In this document: piece by piece, positions 61,124 to 64,000 of the stretch
How positions within the stretch are numbered: the first letter of the stretch is position 1
Layout: every line of letters begins with the position of its first letter
Assembly: GCA_964464595.1 (NCBI GenBank)
Contig: CAYXGW010000005.1
Span: forward strand, 60,662-124,661
Origin: JADFJB01 sp964464595
GTDB lineage: Bacteria > Zhuqueibacterota > JdFR-76 > DREG01
Direction of reading: 5' to 3'
DNA length: 64,000 bases
The notes under the pieces: model-generated
The model's database searches: none
What the model saw: only the letters and a program-made list of their open reading frames with translations
What the model was told of the DNA's origin: nothing
Program-made: the position numbers and the translations under genes

Positions 61124-62893
61124 CTACAAAAAATACAACCCACCTAAAAACAAAACAGTCAATCCCACACCGACGCCTAATGGTAAGGTATTACGACTGA
61201 TGGAATCAAATAATTTCTGTTTTATTTGTGCTTGCTTTTCCCGGTTTATTCCCTGGAGGGTAAGAAAAGGAACAACAGCCGCATACAATATTCTTGCCGG
61301 GGCATCTTTGCCGAAGTTAATTAATTTTTGCGTGATCCCCGCAATAAAAAAGTTATGGGAAAGTTCATTTAATCCGTTTAATCCACGGTCGGCTATTCGG
61401 TAAAACAAACGACTGCCCTTGCGGTAAAACCAGTCGGCATCTATATTGATGGCACGCATTTCCGCCGGGTAAATACCGGATAGTAATAACAGGGTAAAAG
61501 CCACAGCAGAGAAAAACAGGAGCTGAGTTTGGCCGATAATGTGTTCATAAGTATAGGGAATATAGTCGACCGGGTAAGGTAAAATACTATACAAGAATTG
61601 CGGAAACGAGCCAATAAATACGCACAAGAATGCCGCAATGCCCATGGCGATTAACATATTAAGAGGCGCTTCTTTAACACGATGTCCCGCATCATGTGAA
61701 AAAAATGTGAAAAACGGAATCTTAATTCCGGCATGATGAAAAACACCCGCCGATGCAAACAAAAGTACGAACCACACCCAGTAATAATGTTCATCTCCGG
61801 CCGCGGTCATCACCATGGATTTGCTGACGAAACCACTAAAGAGTGGAAATGCAGAAATAGACGCCGCGCCGATTATACAAAACAAACACGTTAGAGGCAT
61901 AGATTTATACAATCCACCAAGATCGGTTGCGTTCACTTTCCCTGTTCGGTACATCACCGCACCGACAGACATAAAGAGCAGCGCTTTAAATAGAATATCA
62001 TTAAAAGCATGAGCGATCGCGCCATTCATGGCCAGTTCAGTGCCGATACCAATACCAACCACCATGAATCCCACCTGGTTAATCAAACTGTAGGCCAGCA
62101 CACGGCGCAAATCATTCTCGATTACCGCAAAGAAAATCGGGAAAGCCGCCATGGCTACACCAATCCAGATTAACGGGTCAGCGCCGGGAAATCCCCGGGC
62201 TAATGCATAGATGGCAGTTTTAGTAGTGAATGCACTTAGAAAAATAACGCCGCCAATGGTTGCCGACGGGTAGGCATCGACCAGCCAGGTATGCAGGATA
62301 GGCCAGGCACAATTGATGCCAAATCCAATGAAGATCAGGTAAGTGGCAAGACTTCCCAGGCCAATTTCTTCAAATGTAATGGAGCCGGTTTCATGAATAT
62401 ACATGATGATACCATCCAGTAGAACCAGGCCTCCCACTATGTGAATCAGCACATAGCGGTAAGCAGCTTCCATAGATTCCTTTTTCTTGTTTGCCAAAAT
62501 CAGGAATACCGAAGACACTGTAAGCATTTCCCAAAACACGAAGAAGGTTATCAAATCGCCGGCAAAAACAACTCCCAAAGCGCTGCCGGCATATACAAAG
62601 CCTGAAACATATTCGACATTGTTTTTGAAGTTCAGGACATAAATAATCGCGATGAGAGAAATGACATGAAAGATAATGCCGAAAACCCTGCTAAGTCTAT
62701 CCACTTCTCCGAAAACCAAATGGAAATCTAAAAAGTTTACGGTCCAATGCGTTCCCATCGGAATGTTGATCAGGTTATAAAAACCTATGACAGGAAGCGC
62801 TACTAAATAGGCAGAACGCAGCTTGCCTTTTAGCAGTGGAATGAATAAAGCACCCACAATAAAAATAATTGCCGGTACGACGGTACTACTCAT
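61124..62893 (-). CDS. Proton-conducting antiporter-like subunit (NuoL/MrpD family)
   Basis: A 589-aa membrane protein with about 14-16 helices. The proton-channel core is clear: VFWEMLTVSSVFLILANKKK (key Glu), YRYVLIHIVGGLVLL, WPILHTWLVDAYPSATIGGV then IFLSAFTTKTAIYAL (Lys), ENDLRRVLAYSLINQVGFMV. It resembles Mrp-type Na+/H+ antiporter subunit D and the extra NuoL-like proteins of alternative complex I or hydrogenase modules. It lies upstream of nuoA in the same direction but 9.6 kb away, because the accessory island separates them. A second copy of its last 22 codons sits at 56741-56820. It overlaps the 80-aa gene by 8 bp. Confidence 0.85.
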   Translation of the reverse strand: MSSTVVPAIIFIVGALFIPLLKGKLRSAYLVALPVIGFYNLINIPMGTHWTVNFLDFHLVFGEVDRLSRVFGIIFHVISLIAIIYVLNFKNNVEYVSGFVYAGSALGVVFAGDLITFFVFWEMLTVSSVFLILANKKKESMEAAYRYVLIHIVGGLVLLDGIIMYIHETGSITFEEIGLGSLATYLIFIGFGINCAWPILHTWLVDAYPSATIGGVIFLSAFTTKTAIYALARGFPGADPLIWIGVAMAAFPIFFAVIENDLRRVLAYSLINQVGFMVVGIGIGTELAMNGAIAHAFNDILFKALLFMSVGAVMYRTGKVNATDLGGLYKSMPLTCLFCIIGAASISAFPLFSGFVSKSMVMTAAGDEHYYWVWFVLLFASAGVFHHAGIKIPFFTFFSHDAGHRVKEAPLNMLIAMGIAAFLCVFIGSFPQFLYSILPYPVDYIPYTYEHIIGQTQLLFFSAVAFTLLLLSGIYPAEMRAINIDADWFYRKGSRLFYRIADRGLNGLNELSHNFFIAGITQKLINFGKDAPARILYAAVVPFLTLQGINREKQAQIKQKLFDSISRNTLPLGVGVGLTVLFLGGLYFL

Positions 62894-63128
62894 AATAATT
62901 CTCTTCCCTTTTCACTAATGGTCGTAAAACATATTTCGCAATCAAAACAAGAATAACACAAGCGATGAATCCAAAGATTGCGTAAAATCCCGGCCATTCT
63001 TCCCAGGCAAAATGATTGTGTTTGGGAAAAATAAAATCAAACAAAAACAGGATACCGCAAATGCCAAAAAAAATGATCAATAATTTTTTAACGTTTTTGG
63101 TGCTATCCCATATATGTTTTTTCTCCAT
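62886..63128 (-). CDS. Small two-helix membrane protein, 80 aa
   Basis: MEKKHIWDSTKNVKKLLIIF... with two membrane segments (residues about 15-33 and 45-67) separated by a short HNHFAWEEWPGFYAIFGFIA loop. It overlaps the NuoL-like gene by 8 bp and stands in the same run of proton-antiporter genes, so it is probably an accessory subunit of that complex. The WPGF motif echoes the WPGY of the 42-aa protein next to it. No family name can be given with certainty. Confidence 0.7.
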   Translation of the reverse strand: MEKKHIWDSTKNVKKLLIIFFGICGILFLFDFIFPKHNHFAWEEWPGFYAIFGFIACVILVLIAKYVLRPLVKREENYYE

Positions 63129-63174
63129 TTAACTGAATCCTATAGAACGGCCAAAATATAATTTCTTTTGCAAT

Positions 63175-63303
63175 TTAGAGCGTTTGAAACAAGATAATTG
63201 CCAGGTAAATACTGCCGATGGAAAAAATAATGTAAAAAGCTTTTCTGTATCCCGGCCATGGCTCGTGCCCCAAAACCATAATTTCTTTGTCTGATTTTTC
63301 CAT
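63175..63303 (-). CDS. Small single-helix membrane protein, 42 aa
   Basis: MEKSDKEIMVLGHEPWPGYR, then one membrane helix (AFYIIFSIGSIYLAIILF). The ATG at 63303 and stop at 63175 give 42 residues. It begins MEK like its 80-aa neighbour and shares a W-P-G-[YF] motif before the helix, so both are likely membrane-arm accessory peptides of the antiporter module. It is easily missed because of its length. The coding look (polar head, clean helix) and its position between two subunits support it. Confidence 0.65.
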   Translation of the reverse strand: MEKSDKEIMVLGHEPWPGYRKAFYIIFSIGSIYLAIILFQTL

Positions 63304-63340
63304 TAGTCTAACTTTCTTCAAAATTTAATTCATCTATATG

Positions 63341-63431
63341 CACCCTTCGACTCCGCTCAGGGTGATAGTATCGTTTATTTTTCTTTTATCATCTGAAGAA
63401 ACACAGCCACCCTGAGCGGAGTCGAAGGGTG
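63341..63431. repeat. 24-bp perfect inverted repeat (TTCGACTCCGCTCAGG type)
   Basis: The arm 63341-63364, containing CCTTCGACTCCGCTCAGGG, is the exact reverse complement of 63408-63431, over a 43-nt A+T-rich loop. Repeats with this core are scattered in intergenic regions of many unrelated bacteria and behave as mobile palindromes. It lies between the 42-aa gene and the next antiporter subunit. Confidence 0.85.
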
Positions 63432-63479
63432 GTAGCTCCATTATGGTTCAAAGCTAATAATTCAAAATTCCTCATCAAA

Positions 63480-64000
63480 TTATTGTACAGCCAATTTGGC
63501 CAGATTAAAAAACGGCTGTGGATAAAAAAAGAATACGATTGTACATAGAGCAGTCACTGCCGGTGGAATCACACACCATTTAGGCGCTTCGTTAATTTTA
63601 TCTTCAAATAAAGACTCTTCCGGAGTGCAAAAAAAGGCTTTGTAAACAATGGGTAGAAAATAAGCTGCATTCAGCAAAGAGCTTACCAAATAAAACACTA
63701 AAATAGCAATCTTATCTGCCTCCATAGCTCCGAGAACCAAATACCATTTGCTGATCAAACCTCCGGCAGGTGGCAAACCAATTACACTTAAGGAACCGAT
63801 AAAAAAAGCAAACATCGTAATTGGCATTCTTTTGCCAATTCCTACCATTTCGCTAATATTCTTTTTCCCGGTTGCGACAAAGATGGCGCCGGCACAGAAG
63901 AATAACGTGATCTTGCCAAATGCGTGCATCGCAATGTGGGTCATACCGCCAATAACACCCAATGTGGATGCAAGCCCAACGCCCATGACGATGTATGATA
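63480..64000 (-). CDS. Proton-conducting antiporter-like subunit (NuoN/MrpD family), 5' part beyond window
   Basis: The frame has no stop up to the window edge (SYIVMGVGLASTLGVIGGMT), so the visible 173 codons are the C-terminal third of a longer gene; the Met at 63986 is internal. GGMTHIAMHAFGKITLFFCA then GAIFVATGKKNISEMVGIGK, and SVIGLPPAGGLISKWYLVLG, are standard for the second half of NuoL/M/N and MrpD proteins. The tail ends NEAPKWCVIPPAVTALCTIV then FFFYPQPFFNLAKLAVQ. Together with the NuoL-like protein and two small membrane proteins it forms a Mrp-like module upstream of nuoA. Confidence 0.85.
   Translation of the reverse strand, partial: SYIVMGVGLASTLGVIGGMTHIAMHAFGKITLFFCAGAIFVATGKKNISEMVGIGKRMPITMFAFFIGSLSVIGLPPAGGLISKWYLVLGAMEADKIAILVFYLVSSLLNAAYFLPIVYKAFFCTPEESLFEDKINEAPKWCVIPPAVTALCTIVFFFYPQPFFNLAKLAVQ

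Noticed and set aside
1..64000. CRISPR arrays, tRNA or rRNA genes, transposase or integrase genes
   Set aside because: No regularly spaced repeats, cloverleaf-like sequences, rRNA-like stretches, or DDE/tyrosine/serine recombinase reading frames were seen.

Overview
The window looks like a piece of a chromosome from an FCB-group bacterium outside the well-studied Bacteroidota, with candidate phylum KSB1 or Calditrichota-like lineages the best guess. The reasons are SusC/SusD outer-membrane pairs next to long FG-GAP/ASPIC-UnbV (CRTAC1) proteins, a short primary-type sigma factor without region 1.1, a ribosomal protein S16 with a long acidic tail, and A+T-rich DNA (except 57.2-61.1 kb). The assignment is an inference from gene families; no rRNA or tRNA gene is present to anchor it.

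1-29 kb is a cell-envelope region. On the minus strand at the left edge are a partial TonB-plug-like outer-membrane protein and an ECF S-component-like membrane protein. Then, all on the plus strand, come a CRTAC1 lipoprotein; a TPR-FG-GAP-ASPIC lipoprotein of 1198 aa; a small lipoprotein plus a 1235-aa double CRTAC1 protein; a TonB-dependent receptor; a membrane-anchored pentaheme cytochrome c with TPRs; a SusC/SusD pair behind a clear sigma-70-like promoter and a long leader; and a second copy of the small lipoprotein/CRTAC1 module (1234 aa). Between the genes lie decayed coding pieces: the N-terminus of a third CRTAC1 copy, the end of a TPR gene and an unidentified 44-codon tail. The region has therefore grown by duplication and lost copies.

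29-38 kb is a housekeeping block on the minus strand: Nudix hydrolase, sigma factor, Mrp/ApbC P-loop protein, the ffh-rpsP-khpA-rimM-trmD-rplS set, and leucyl aminopeptidase. 38-51.5 kb is a complete 14-gene nuoA-N operon (complex I), also on the minus strand, with tight spacing and several 4-bp overlaps.

51.5-61.1 kb is an accessory insertion between nuoA and a further minus-strand set of proton-channel genes (NuoL/MrpD-like subunits with two tiny membrane proteins, 61.1-64 kb). The insertion has two parts. The first is a very A+T-rich defence-like pair: a PHP-ATPase of the TrlF type and a TIR-domain protein with an uncharacterised C-terminus. Diverged direct repeats flank it. The second is a visibly G+C-richer block: a membrane-anchored pentapeptide-repeat protein and a nitrate/sulfonate-type ABC importer. 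An 80-bp second copy of the 3' end of the adjacent NuoL-like gene bounds this block on its far side, which looks like an integration or recombination scar. Inside it, an 83-bp tandem duplication has created a 28-codon chimeric ORF that overlaps its neighbours by 4 bp on both sides.

The strongest candidates for something new are the TrlF + TIR pair with its unexplained TIR C-terminal domain, and the repeated lipoprotein + double-CRTAC1 modules next to SusCD and a pentaheme cytochrome. All calls come from reading the sequence by eye; no database search was possible.
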